From NCBI GenBank assembly GCA_036745275.1, contig DAIOGK010000047.1, forward strand, positions 1-11,329: a stretch of 11,329 nt of DNA. The letters are read 5' to 3'. The notes beneath the pieces were generated by a model. That model was not told the origin of the DNA, did no database searches, and worked only from the letters and a program-made list of their open reading frames with translations. The stretch is from JAIUNP01 sp020161975 (GTDB lineage Bacteria; Pseudomonadota; Alphaproteobacteria; Rhizobiales; Beijerinckiaceae). Positions 1 to 6,977 of this stretch are shown here, one piece after another (positions within the stretch are counted from its first letter, which is position 1; each line of letters opens with the position of its first letter). Both the position numbers and the translations under genes were made by a program.

Positions 1-51
1 CACAACCTGCCTAAGCGCTCCCCCGATTCATAGGTGACCCAAAAATCGCGG

Positions 52-453
52 TTACCCCGATTCCGCCAACATCTGTTCTGTAGCAGCGTGCGTCTTTCCC
101 GGCGGAAAGTGAGAGGCAGAAGAAGCCGACACTTGGCTCGTATAAAAAATGCGTTTGACACCTACAGAGCGCGCCACGGAGATAGCTGTTGCGTGCTGCT
201 TGAGTGTATCGCCCCCGGTCGCCGCAGCGTTCGATGAGACCAACAGCAGACGCTCGGCACCTTCCCAGGCATGCTGTAAGCTTTCCGCGTCTTCGTAATC
301 CCCTTGACGCACACGCACTCCGAGGCTGCCGATCTCTTCGATCTTTTCAGGGTGCCGAGCACTAACTCCAATGGAATTTGAGGGTGTGTGACGAAGTAAC
401 TGTTCCACAATCTTGCGGCCGAGCTGGCCAGAGGCACCTGTAACAATCAGCAT
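52..453 (-). pseudogene. Truncated NAD(P)-binding NmrA/QOR2-type protein
   Basis: Only 133 residues can be read, against about 280 for the family (NmrA-like / YtfG-type NAD(P)H:quinone oxidoreductases of the atypical SDR class). The N-terminus has the Rossmann dinucleotide motif GASGQLG (residues 6-12, GxxGxxG). A conserved-looking stretch near residues 105-130 (YTSQVSAS, then THAATEQMLAESG) is where the family continues towards the substrate pocket. A TAA stop follows immediately, and none of the frames in the remaining 51 bases resembles the missing half. I infer truncation by a rearrangement rather than a point mutation. An AGGA ribosome site lies about 9 bases before the ATG at 453. The gene is divergent from the LysR gene, a common regulator-target layout. 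The intact protein would be a cytosolic quinone or flavin reductase; the fragment lacks the substrate domain and is probably inactive. Confidence 0.75.
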
Positions 454-521
454 GGGTTGTGTGTCCTACGGTTTTCTGCCGAGCAATCGCTGACCGGCAC
501 GAGATCGAGGGCAGCCTACTG

Positions 522-556
522 TTCTATTTTAGTTTGAAAATACCCCAATTATAGAA
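522..556. promoter_or_regulatory. Candidate LysR operator/promoter region
   Basis: The 116-base gap between the two divergent genes contains an AT-rich dyad ATTTT-N6-AAAAT (526-541), which fits the loose T-N11-A pattern of LysR boxes. A wider inverted pair TTCTAT (522-527) / ATAGAA (551-556) surrounds it. TAGAAT (552-557) could be a -10 element for the LysR gene, but no convincing -35 is correctly spaced. The placement fits autoregulation and control of the divergent reductase gene; this is inference. Confidence 0.4.
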
Positions 557-569
557 TAGGCTGTTCTCC

Positions 570-1478
570 ATGAAGAACAATGTCTCACCCGATGACCTGG
601 CTGTGTTCCTCGCGGTCCTCGATGAAGGTGGCTTCCGTGCCGCCTCTAAACGCCTCGGCGTTGCGCCATCGAAGGTCAGCATGACGATCTCAAAGATAGA
701 AAAACAACTTGGTTTTCCGCTTCTTCTGAGAACAACACGCAGTGTCTGCGCTACTGAACAGGGCGATTCACTTGCGAAGCGCATAAAACCCCATTTGGCA
801 GGAGTTCAAATGGCATGCATGGAAGCTGCGAGTTCAATCGACCGCGTGCAGGGAAGGCTGAAACTCAATGTTCCTGGTGCCGTTGTACCGGATATTCTGC
901 CACCACTACTTTCCGAGTATCAGTTGCGTTATCCAGATGTGGAGATCGAAATCGTTATGGAGAACGAACTCACTGATATCGTTGCAGCTGGGTGTGACGC
1001 AGGAGTTCGCTATGGCGATTTTCTGGAAAAGGACATGATATCAATTCCCATAGGACCACGCGTCCAGCAGATAGCACTTGCTGCCTCACCAGCCTATCTA
1101 GATCGCCGAGGTGCTCCGCGAACTCTTTCAGAATTGTCAAATCATGATGCAATCCGTTACCGTCTTCCTGGTGGCTCTATGCTCCCGTGGAGGCTTATCA
1201 ATGGTAGCAATTCCGTTAATGTTGAGCCCATCACGCGTCTGACCATCAGCGTTGATGCTTTGAACAGTGGGCTAAGCTATGCTCGGTCAGGGATGGGCGT
1301 AATAGGCGCGTTCCGTAACTGGCTTGATGATGATTTTCGTATAGGGTCTCTAGTACCAATTCTTCCCGAATGCTGGCCTGAACAAGAAGGGCCTCGTCTA
1401 TATTATCCAAGCCGTTTTACGACGTCACCTTTGCGAGCTTTTATTGATATTTGCCGCAACAGGTCCATTCCATGTTAG
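570..1478 (+). CDS. LysR-family transcriptional regulator
   Basis: Full-length LysR-type regulator of 302 residues, the usual family size. The winged helix-turn-helix is at about residues 8-65: DLAVFLAVLDEGGF, then AASKRLGVAPSKVSMTISKIEKQLG, then LLLRTTRSV. The remainder matches the periplasmic-binding-protein-like effector domain from about residue 90, with a PDVEIEIV strand and a DAGVRYGDF hinge region as in the CrgA/AaeR-like branch. It is cytosolic, DNA-binding and probably tetrameric. It diverges from a truncated NAD(P)-binding reductase gene, its likely target together with its own promoter. The ribosome site before the ATG at 570 is weak. The gene is visibly richer in A+T than the transfer genes that follow, which fits cargo or host flank of different origin. 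The effector cannot be read from sequence. Confidence 0.93.
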   Translation: MKNNVSPDDLAVFLAVLDEGGFRAASKRLGVAPSKVSMTISKIEKQLGFPLLLRTTRSVCATEQGDSLAKRIKPHLAGVQMACMEAASSIDRVQGRLKLNVPGAVVPDILPPLLSEYQLRYPDVEIEIVMENELTDIVAAGCDAGVRYGDFLEKDMISIPIGPRVQQIALAASPAYLDRRGAPRTLSELSNHDAIRYRLPGGSMLPWRLINGSNSVNVEPITRLTISVDALNSGLSYARSGMGVIGAFRNWLDDDFRIGSLVPILPECWPEQEGPRLYYPSRFTTSPLRAFIDICRNRSIPC

Positions 1479-1543
1479 CAGGCAAAATATCGGCCTTATG
1501 AAGTGCAGCTCATCTGATTATCTTCATATCATGGTTTTATGAG

Positions 1544-3616
1544 TTAAATTCCCAATCCCCTTTGCCGACCCAACTGCCACGACACCGATCCGCCTTGCAC
1601 GACGCCCATGACTTCCTTGCCAAGCTGGCGGTCGATGACCGGCCGCCATGGGACAAGGGTGAACTCATGAGACTTCTCGACCATGGCGAACTTGCCGCTC
1701 GATAGCTGAACGGTGCCCGCGTACTTGCCACTGACGTTATCTCCGTCCGTGGCGGCGCGGAACGGCATCGTTTTGCTCTCTGCTATCTCCGCGCCGACGC
1801 GGGCAACCTCGCGATCGCGCAGGGTGGTGAGTAGGTTGCGCCGGTAAAAGACCCGGCCATTCTGATGGCGGGTGGCGTCGCCTTGTTCGATATGATGCTC
1901 ACGGCGGCGGTCCATCGCCTCGCGCACCTGCTGGCCGAATCCGGTCGGCGCGAGATCCGATGCGTCGTTCGCCAGCATCCGGCGGTCGAGCCAGGTCGAG
2001 CCGTCCGCGCCGATCTGCTTTTCCAGATCGAAGGCCGACAGCACGCGCACGCTGGCCTGCCGGTTGCGGCCGGCATCATAGGCGGCGGCGCGGCTCTCGA
2101 AGTCATCGGGTATGCGCCATTGGTCGGCGTCGATCCGCTCGGCGATGCCCGCGCGGCGCAGCGCCTCCAGCCTGCGCACATGGGCATCGACATAGCCCTC
2201 ATAGTCGCCGCCGGGCACACGTCCTTCGAACCTGGCCAGTTCGAGATGACGGCTCGGCCTATAGTTGCCACCCTCTGAGATCGCAGCAATGGTGCGATCA
2301 GAGGGACGCTGTGCCGTGTCGGCGGGACCGACTTCCACGACGCTTCCAATCCGGGCGTCTTCGACGCGGGCAGGGTCAATGCCGGGAAGATGATGTGTTC
2401 GCCCGTCGATGCCATCCACCACGAGCGTCAGGTTCTCACCCATCTCGTCGGTGAGATATTTGTCCACGACGCGTCCAGTGATGGGTGCCGCCGGTGCTGC
2501 ATCGTGAAGCTGGAAGGTCATCGGATCACGTTCCTGCCCATCGGCCTTAAGCGCCTTGTGCATGTTGCGGATGATGTCACCGCGCTCACCCAGTTCACGC
2601 AACGCCGAATCCATCTTCGCGCCAAGCTCCCAGACGCCGGGTGCATGTTCCGTGGCCAGCCCCATCTCTTCCAGTTTAGCGAGACGACGCAGGCGAAGCG
2701 TGCGGTTGAACTGGCGGCGTGCATCTGTCGGTTCATGGCGCAGATCGAGGAACCGTTCCTCAGCATCCTCGGCCATGGCACGGTCTATGCGGGTAAAGCG
2801 ATCCTGATCGATTTCGGCAGACAACTTGCGGCTCTGCTCGATCTCGGTCACGGGACCGAGTTCCAACGTGGTCAGTTCACTCGCCCGCTCGCGAATACCG
2901 TTGGCGAGATAGTCACCATTGATGACCAGATTCTCGCCCAGAGCGTCCTTGCCGCGAACGATGACATGGACATGGGGATGGCCGGTATTGTGGTGATTGA
3001 CTGCCACCCAATCGAGCTTCGTGCCAAGGTCGACCTCAATGCGGCTCATCAGATCGCGGGTGTGTTCGGTGAGATCGGAAAGATCGGCGGCATCTTCGGG
3101 CGAAACGATAAAGCGAAACTGGTGGCGGTCATCCTTGCCGCGGTCAAGGAAGGCATCTCCATCGGCGCGGTCCTCGGTGGCGGAATAGAGCTGCCCTCGC
3201 TCGCCATCACGGGATGTCCCGTCGCGCTGGATGTAGCGCAGATGGGCAGCCCCTTTTCCATTCTTTCCCGCGCTCTGGACATAACGGGTTTTGACGACGA
3301 CGCGGCGCACTCCGGCCGCACTGTGACGCCAACCGCCCGACAGGGTTCGGGCGCGGACATAGGCCGCGCCACGGCCACGCTTGACGCCCGGACCTTTGCC
3401 AGCGCGCGATGCCTTCCCGCTCTTTCCGGCCGAACCAGACGAAGACGACGAGGATGTCCTTGATGCGAATGACGATGATCTACTAGGGCTGTTGCTATGC
3501 TGACGCGCCAGCTTCTTTGCCCGCGTCAGAAAGCTCTTGGCTTTGCCCGCCTTCGGCACGTCGGATTTGATCCGGCCCGGGCTGGGGCGAAAACGGTTCT
3601 CGTCGTCGGCGCTCAT
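1544..3616 (-). CDS. rlxS: Relaxase, RlxS / VirD2-like with DUF3363 region
   Basis: This 690-residue protein would nick oriT and stay bound to the transferred strand through a tyrosine. After a basic, Ser-rich linker (serine run near residues 41-62) comes the relaxase domain. GKGAAHLRYIQRDG near residues 118-134 holds the candidate catalytic Tyr128. The metal-binding histidine triad is in NHHNTGHPHVHVIVRG (H213, H215, H217). The long C-terminal part resembles the DUF3363 region of alphaproteobacterial relaxases and keeps the usual ending, VPWRPV then SWQLGRQRG, so it appears complete. It is the last gene of the minus-strand transfer operon, and its ATG overlaps the stop of a doubtful upstream ORF (ATGA). 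The upstream ribosome site is weak. The symbol follows the ICEMlSymR7A homologue; the assignment rests on motifs, not on a search. Confidence 0.92.
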   Translation of the reverse strand: MSADDENRFRPSPGRIKSDVPKAGKAKSFLTRAKKLARQHSNSPSRSSSFASRTSSSSSSGSAGKSGKASRAGKGPGVKRGRGAAYVRARTLSGGWRHSAAGVRRVVVKTRYVQSAGKNGKGAAHLRYIQRDGTSRDGERGQLYSATEDRADGDAFLDRGKDDRHQFRFIVSPEDAADLSDLTEHTRDLMSRIEVDLGTKLDWVAVNHHNTGHPHVHVIVRGKDALGENLVINGDYLANGIRERASELTTLELGPVTEIEQSRKLSAEIDQDRFTRIDRAMAEDAEERFLDLRHEPTDARRQFNRTLRLRRLAKLEEMGLATEHAPGVWELGAKMDSALRELGERGDIIRNMHKALKADGQERDPMTFQLHDAAPAAPITGRVVDKYLTDEMGENLTLVVDGIDGRTHHLPGIDPARVEDARIGSVVEVGPADTAQRPSDRTIAAISEGGNYRPSRHLELARFEGRVPGGDYEGYVDAHVRRLEALRRAGIAERIDADQWRIPDDFESRAAAYDAGRNRQASVRVLSAFDLEKQIGADGSTWLDRRMLANDASDLAPTGFGQQVREAMDRRREHHIEQGDATRHQNGRVFYRRNLLTTLRDREVARVGAEIAESKTMPFRAATDGDNVSGKYAGTVQLSSGKFAMVEKSHEFTLVPWRPVIDRQLGKEVMGVVQGGSVSWQLGRQRGLGI

Positions 3617-3933
3617 GAGCGCATCCCATGCCGTTCAGGCACGCAAACGGCTAATCTTCGGGTATAGTGCCGGTCAAAACCGAGCAAAGCCAAGGCTTTG
3701 CGCCATATCGCGGCACGGGATACCCAAAAGCAGGGTGCCGTGCGCCGCGCCCCAAAACAGTGTGCAGACAAGGACTTGCCCAGAAACCGACCCGACCGGG
3801 TGCCGGTTTCCTTTATCTTGCCCTCCGCCTTCCCTGCCCTTTTTACCCTTCCTGCCGGGAATACAGCCAGGCGACCCCAAGCCTCGCTGCACACCGGAAG
3901 CGGACCGAAGAAGCGTAGAGACGCCATGCTCAT
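3613..3933 (-). CDS. Doubtful 106-aa ORF between transglycosylase and relaxase
   Basis: This open frame fills the gap between the lytic transglycosylase and the relaxase, with a four-base ATGA overlap at each end, the same linkage seen between other genes of this operon. That spacing is the only argument for coding. The predicted protein is rich in Arg, Trp, Phe and Cys, shows no recognisable domain, and covers three strong inverted repeats, as expected for a translated non-coding region. It may at most act as a translated leader coupling ribosomes to the relaxase start. I think it more likely that this stretch is an oriT-type site. Confidence 0.25.
   Translation of the reverse strand: MSMASLRFFGPLPVCSEAWGRLAVFPAGRVKRAGKAEGKIKETGTRSGRFLGKSLSAHCFGARRTAPCFWVSRAAIWRKALALLGFDRHYTRRLAVCVPERHGMRS
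3665..3810. other. Cluster of inverted repeats, candidate oriT
   Basis: Four dyads lie just upstream of the relaxase gene: CGGT-CAAA-ACCG (3671-3682); the near-perfect GCAAAGCC-AA-GGCTTTGC (3684-3701); an imperfect hairpin from GCGGCACGG (about 3710) to CCGTGCGCCGC (ending about 3748) with an inner ACCC/GGGT; and GAAACCG-ACCCG-AC-CGGGT-GC-CGGTTTC (3783-3810). None is followed by a T-run on either strand, so they are not simple terminators. A nick site flanked by inverted repeats next to the relaxase gene is the usual oriT arrangement. No nick sequence can be named from sequence alone. Confidence 0.45.
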
Positions 3934-4640
3934 GGCACATCTCCATCGCTTGCACGGGCCACGAATATGCCGCCGTCCTGCGGCTCCTGATTAACGGAAA
4001 CGCGCAGAGGAACGGTTGCGCGGACGTCGTGCGACGGCTGATTGGCCACCGCCGAATTGCCACCGGATTGCGTAATGAAGAGCGGAGCTTCGCGCCAATC
4101 CGGCGGTGGCGGCGGAACGATCGTCGGCACATCAGGCGCAGTCGCACCACCGAGAACAGGTGCGAGCACAGCAACATAGGTGCGTGTTTCTGCAGGCAAA
4201 GTGCGGCCCGTCGTCAGATGCTCATCATAGCGACCGGGACCAGCATTGTAGGCGGCGAGCATGGCCGCGACATTGCCATAGCGGTCCCACATCTCGCGCA
4301 GATACGCTGTACCTGCGAGGATGTTGTCGCGCGGATCGTAAGGATCGCGCCCGAGGCCATGGCGGCTGCGCAGGCCCGCCCAGGTATCGGGCATGACCTG
4401 CATCAGTCCCATTGCACCCGCCGATGAGATGGCACGCACATCGCCCGCACTTTCCACACGCAGCACGGCTCGAATCCAGTGCTCTGGAATGCCGAAACGC
4501 TGTGACGCCTCGGCAATGAAAGCAGCATGGGGATGCGCGGTAACAGGCAGGGGTTGCGGCGTGACCTGCGCAATCGCTGGCGTCAATCCGCTGCCAGCCG
4601 ACAGCAGGGCCGTAAAGAGAAGAAGGGCGCGGGATCGCAT
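3930..4640 (-). CDS. Lytic transglycosylase (SLT domain), conjugation-associated
   Basis: This 236-residue secreted peptidoglycan-cleaving enzyme belongs to the Slt/VirB1 fold. Residues 1-24 form a signal peptide (basic MRSR, hydrophobic core, cleavage likely after PAIA). The SLT domain covers about residues 38-150. Catalytic Glu63 lies in VLRVESAGD, followed by the GAMGLMQVMPDTW motif and the AYNAGPGR motif. A proline-rich tail (PPPPPDW) follows. Such enzymes open the cell wall locally so that the conjugation channel can be assembled. I chose the ATG at 4640 because it places the signal peptide at the N-terminus and sits four bases after the DUF736 stop; an in-frame extension upstream would run through DUF736. 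Part of the transfer operon. Confidence 0.92.
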   Translation of the reverse strand: MRSRALLLFTALLSAGSGLTPAIAQVTPQPLPVTAHPHAAFIAEASQRFGIPEHWIRAVLRVESAGDVRAISSAGAMGLMQVMPDTWAGLRSRHGLGRDPYDPRDNILAGTAYLREMWDRYGNVAAMLAAYNAGPGRYDEHLTTGRTLPAETRTYVAVLAPVLGGATAPDVPTIVPPPPPDWREAPLFITQSGGNSAVANQPSHDVRATVPLRVSVNQEPQDGGIFVARASDGDVP

Positions 4641-4644
4641 GATC

Positions 4645-4980
4645 TCAGTCCCGATCTTCGCGGGGCCGCGGGCGGCTCCAGTGCAGTGACCATGACGAGC
4701 CTGCGTCGTCATCGCGGAACAGGTTGGCGCGGATCGGCTGCGGCAAGGCGGGATCATCGAGCAGCACCGAGAGATATTCGCCGGCCTTTTCGCCGGTGCG
4801 TTTCCATGCAGCGCCGACCTCGGGGCCGTCATCAGCACCATGATGGACACGGTAGTCCGGCGCGTTTTCGGCGTCTGAATGCTCGGCTGGTAGGATGGTA
4901 AGCTCACGGAAGAGCGTGAGCGTGTGAAGTCGCCCGGAAAAGCCCGTTTCATCGCGCGTGAACAATCCGATCTGTGGCAT
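4645..4980 (-). CDS. DUF736 family protein (operon copy)
   Basis: This 111-residue protein has the DUF736 signature: N-terminal IGLFTRDETGFSG, middle VGAAWKRTGEKAGEYLSVLLDDP, and C-terminal ANLFRDDD then WSLHWSRP. DUF736 proteins are typical of alphaproteobacterial conjugative elements; their function is unknown. The start is fixed by AGGAGA seven bases upstream of the ATG at 4980. It lies 35 bases after traF and four bases before the transglycosylase gene. A second, diverged DUF736 copy is encoded at 10946-11272. Confidence 0.93.
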   Translation of the reverse strand: MPQIGLFTRDETGFSGRLHTLTLFRELTILPAEHSDAENAPDYRVHHGADDGPEVGAAWKRTGEKAGEYLSVLLDDPALPQPIRANLFRDDDAGSSWSLHWSRPRPREDRD

Positions 4981-5015
4981 GCAAAATCTCCTGTTGCTGA
5001 GGTTTCGGCGTGGGT

Positions 5016-5561
5016 TCAATGTGTGGCCGCCCGCCATTCGTAGCGGCCATCACCTTCCCCATCGGTCCAGAGCGGGAGCGCCCGACCGATGACGGAACTG
5101 ACGGGAACAGGTCCGAAGTAACGGCCGTCGAGGCTGTCCCGGACTTCCCAATTCATGAGGAAGAGTTCACCGTCGCCGATGATACGGCAGCCCTGCCAGA
5201 CCGGCAGATCGCGGCCCATGCGGTCGCGCTCCAGCGCATCCCCCATCTCGACATTATCGACGGTAATGGTCGCACCGTTGCGGCAGACGCGCTGTCCAGG
5301 CAGGCCGAGAACGCGCTTCAGGAGCGGCACGCCGCGTCCGATATAGCCACGCTCGACCATGAACCGCTCCAGCGGTTCAGACGGCATGATGGCGACCAGT
5401 TCGGGAACTGCGAGCGCGTCGGCGTGAGCAACTGTGTAGAAGCCAATGGGCGCACTTGCGGTTGCATTCCAGATCAGCCGGGTTGGCAGATCGGCAATAG
5501 CCGTGGCGACCAGTGTTCCGACAGCCAGAATGGACACGGCGAGGATATGACGGCGGCTCAT
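5016..5561 (-). CDS. traF: TraF-type S26 signal peptidase
   Basis: This 181-residue inner-membrane serine protease of the LepB/TraF S26 family matures pilin or other transfer proteins. Residues 5-23 form the membrane anchor. The Ser-Lys dyad is Ser36 in SAPIGFY and Lys82 in LLKRVLGLPG. The family motif MNWEVRDSLDGRYFGPV lies near the C-terminus. I use the ATG at 5561, which overlaps the DUF2840 stop as ATGA and places the anchor at the N-terminus; a longer frame to 5873 would overlap DUF2840 widely. Its place between DUF2840 and DUF736 matches ICEMlSymR7A-type elements. Confidence 0.93.
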   Translation of the reverse strand: MSRRHILAVSILAVGTLVATAIADLPTRLIWNATASAPIGFYTVAHADALAVPELVAIMPSEPLERFMVERGYIGRGVPLLKRVLGLPGQRVCRNGATITVDNVEMGDALERDRMGRDLPVWQGCRIIGDGELFLMNWEVRDSLDGRYFGPVPVSSVIGRALPLWTDGEGDGRYEWRAATH

Positions 5562-6076
5562 GGCGCAATCCTCCGGCGGTTGACCCACGCGGCATGGCGC
5601 TCCGGGGTGTAGGGATTGGGTTCCTGACCCGCGCTCAAACGGTTGTGGACGTGCCGCCAATGATCCGGCGCAACATCGGCCGGATCGACGCCAAGCGCGT
5701 CCACGGCATCGATCAGGGCCAGCACCCGCTGGACTTGTCGCCAGCCGTCGATACGCAGCAGGATCTCGCCGCCAGGACGAACGAAGGGCACGGTCTGGTA
5801 CGATTCGCCACGCCCGGTAGCGCGCAGGATGTCGAGCCGCGAGACGATGGTGCCGTAGTCGTTGGAGGCCCAACGGACGAAGGCGAAGATACTTTCGGGC
5901 GCAAAACCGATCAGACTGCGGCGGCGGTCGATGATCTGCTCAAAGCTCTTGCGGCCGAAGCGTATCCATCGCTCGACCTTCTTCTTCTGGAAGGTCAGTT
6001 CGACCAATGTGGTGAACGGTGCAGGCCCGTCCGCCTGCGGATGTTCATGCGCAGCGCGCACGGTTCTGCCGGTCAT
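5558..6076 (-). CDS. DUF2840 domain-containing protein
   Basis: This 172-residue protein matches DUF2840 almost throughout: LVELTFQKKKVERWIRFG at about residues 22-40, FAFVRWASNDYGTIVSRLDI in the middle, then QTVPFVRPGGEILLRIDGW, and APDHWRHVHNRLS near the end. The family is nearly confined to alphaproteobacterial conjugative elements and has no proven biochemical role. It is soluble by sequence, with no signal peptide or membrane segment. It overlaps both neighbours by ATGA, so it is probably translationally coupled to the ribbon-helix-helix gene and to traF. Confidence 0.93.
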   Translation of the reverse strand: MTGRTVRAAHEHPQADGPAPFTTLVELTFQKKKVERWIRFGRKSFEQIIDRRRSLIGFAPESIFAFVRWASNDYGTIVSRLDILRATGRGESYQTVPFVRPGGEILLRIDGWRQVQRVLALIDAVDALGVDPADVAPDHWRHVHNRLSAGQEPNPYTPERHAAWVNRRRIAP

Positions 6077-6327
6077 GGCTGATCTCCTTCGATAGGTGGA
6101 AACTCGCGGACCAGCAGCTCGCGCAGCATCACGGCGACGGTGACGCCACGCCGGAAAGCGGCAACCTTGATGCGCCCGCGCAGTTCGGGCGTAATGTCGA
6201 TGGTCAGACGGGCGGTGAACGCCTCCGTAACCGTCTTGCCGATTGCCGGCGCATCGGCAGCTCTGACCCAGCTATCGGGATTGCCCGGACGCGATGCAAA
6301 GCCGGATTTGACGGGCGAACGTGTCAT
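6073..6327 (-). CDS. Ribbon-helix-helix protein, probable ParA partner
   Basis: An 84-residue protein with a disordered, basic N-terminus and a C-terminal ribbon-helix-helix fold: the strand FTARLTIDI (about residues 37-45), then ELRGRIKVAAFRRG and VAVMLRELLVREF as the two helices. Small dimeric proteins of this type next to a small ParA usually bind the centromere and stimulate the ATPase (compare ParG). That would make it the partition DNA-binding partner or a repressor of the operon; this is inference from position. It overlaps the parA stop and the DUF2840 start by ATGA. Confidence 0.8.
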   Translation of the reverse strand: MTRSPVKSGFASRPGNPDSWVRAADAPAIGKTVTEAFTARLTIDITPELRGRIKVAAFRRGVTVAVMLRELLVREFPPIEGDQP

Positions 6328-6977
6328 GGCACGATCCTCCCGATACCGAGGCCATCGATCTCGGCCACCAGCGCTGTGACTTCCCGTGCGGCGCGTTCTC
6401 CGCCATCGGTCTCGGAGACCAGCCGTCCGGTCTGTGCGGCTTCGGCGAAGACGACACGCTGGCCGATCGTTGTGGCCAGCAATGGCGGATCATGGTCTGC
6501 CAGTGTCTCGGCCGTTACGCGGGCGATGACGGTGCGTGCACTGCATCGGTTCAGCAGAAAGCGGGCAGCAAGCTCTGGTCGAAAGATGCGGGCTTCGTTC
6601 AGAAGCGCCAGCATCTCGGCTGAGGCCCAACCGTCAAAGGGGGATGGCTGCACCGGGATCAGCACCAGATCGGCTGTAAGCAGCGCTGAGCGCATCAGGC
6701 CAGCGACGCGGGGCGGACCATCAATGACGACATGATCGGCGTCACGCGCCAGTTCCGGCGCTTCCCTGTGCAGGGTATCGCGGGCAAGGCCGATGACGGT
6801 GAACAGCCTTGGCAGCCCTTCATGGCTGCGCCGCTCCGACCAGTCGAGTGCGGAGCCTTGCGGGTCGGCATCGATCAGGATGACGCGCTTGCCCTGTGCC
6901 GCCCAGATCCCGGCGAGATGCAGCGCCAGCGTGGTCTTGCCCACGCCGCCTTTCTGATTGAGGAGCGCGACGATCAT
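6324..6977 (-). CDS. parA: ParA-family partition ATPase
   Basis: This 217-residue small ParA lacks an N-terminal HTH, which is typical of type Ib. The deviant Walker A motif KGGVGKTT is at residues 9-16, Walker A' VILIDADPQGSALDW at about 32-46, and Walker B HVVIDGPP near 86-93. It forms ATP-dependent dimers on the nucleoid that segregate or position the element. Its ATG overlaps the repA stop (ATGA at 6974-6977), and its stop overlaps the ribbon-helix-helix start. A partition gene in a transfer operon makes sense if the excised circle persists or replicates. Confidence 0.95.
   Translation of the reverse strand: MIVALLNQKGGVGKTTLALHLAGIWAAQGKRVILIDADPQGSALDWSERRSHEGLPRLFTVIGLARDTLHREAPELARDADHVVIDGPPRVAGLMRSALLTADLVLIPVQPSPFDGWASAEMLALLNEARIFRPELAARFLLNRCSARTVIARVTAETLADHDPPLLATTIGQRVVFAEAAQTGRLVSETDGGERAAREVTALVAEIDGLGIGRIVP

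Noticed and set aside
1524..1542. Small hairpin TCATA/TATGA between LysR and the relaxase as a terminator
   Set aside because: Only five base pairs with a long loop and no T-run; too weak to call.
2390..3463. Long open frame of 357 codons on the + strand opposite the relaxase gene
   Set aside because: It is antisense to a clear relaxase with intact motifs; GC-rich codon bias opens opposite frames, and the translation shows no domain.
3783..3810. Strong hairpin as an intrinsic terminator upstream of the relaxase
   Set aside because: No T-run follows on either strand, and it would cut the relaxase off from its operon; oriT-type structure fits better.
5562..5873. N-terminal extension of traF to give 285 residues
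   Set aside because: It overlaps most of DUF2840 in another frame and would bury the membrane anchor; ATG at 5561 has the operon's usual ATGA linkage.
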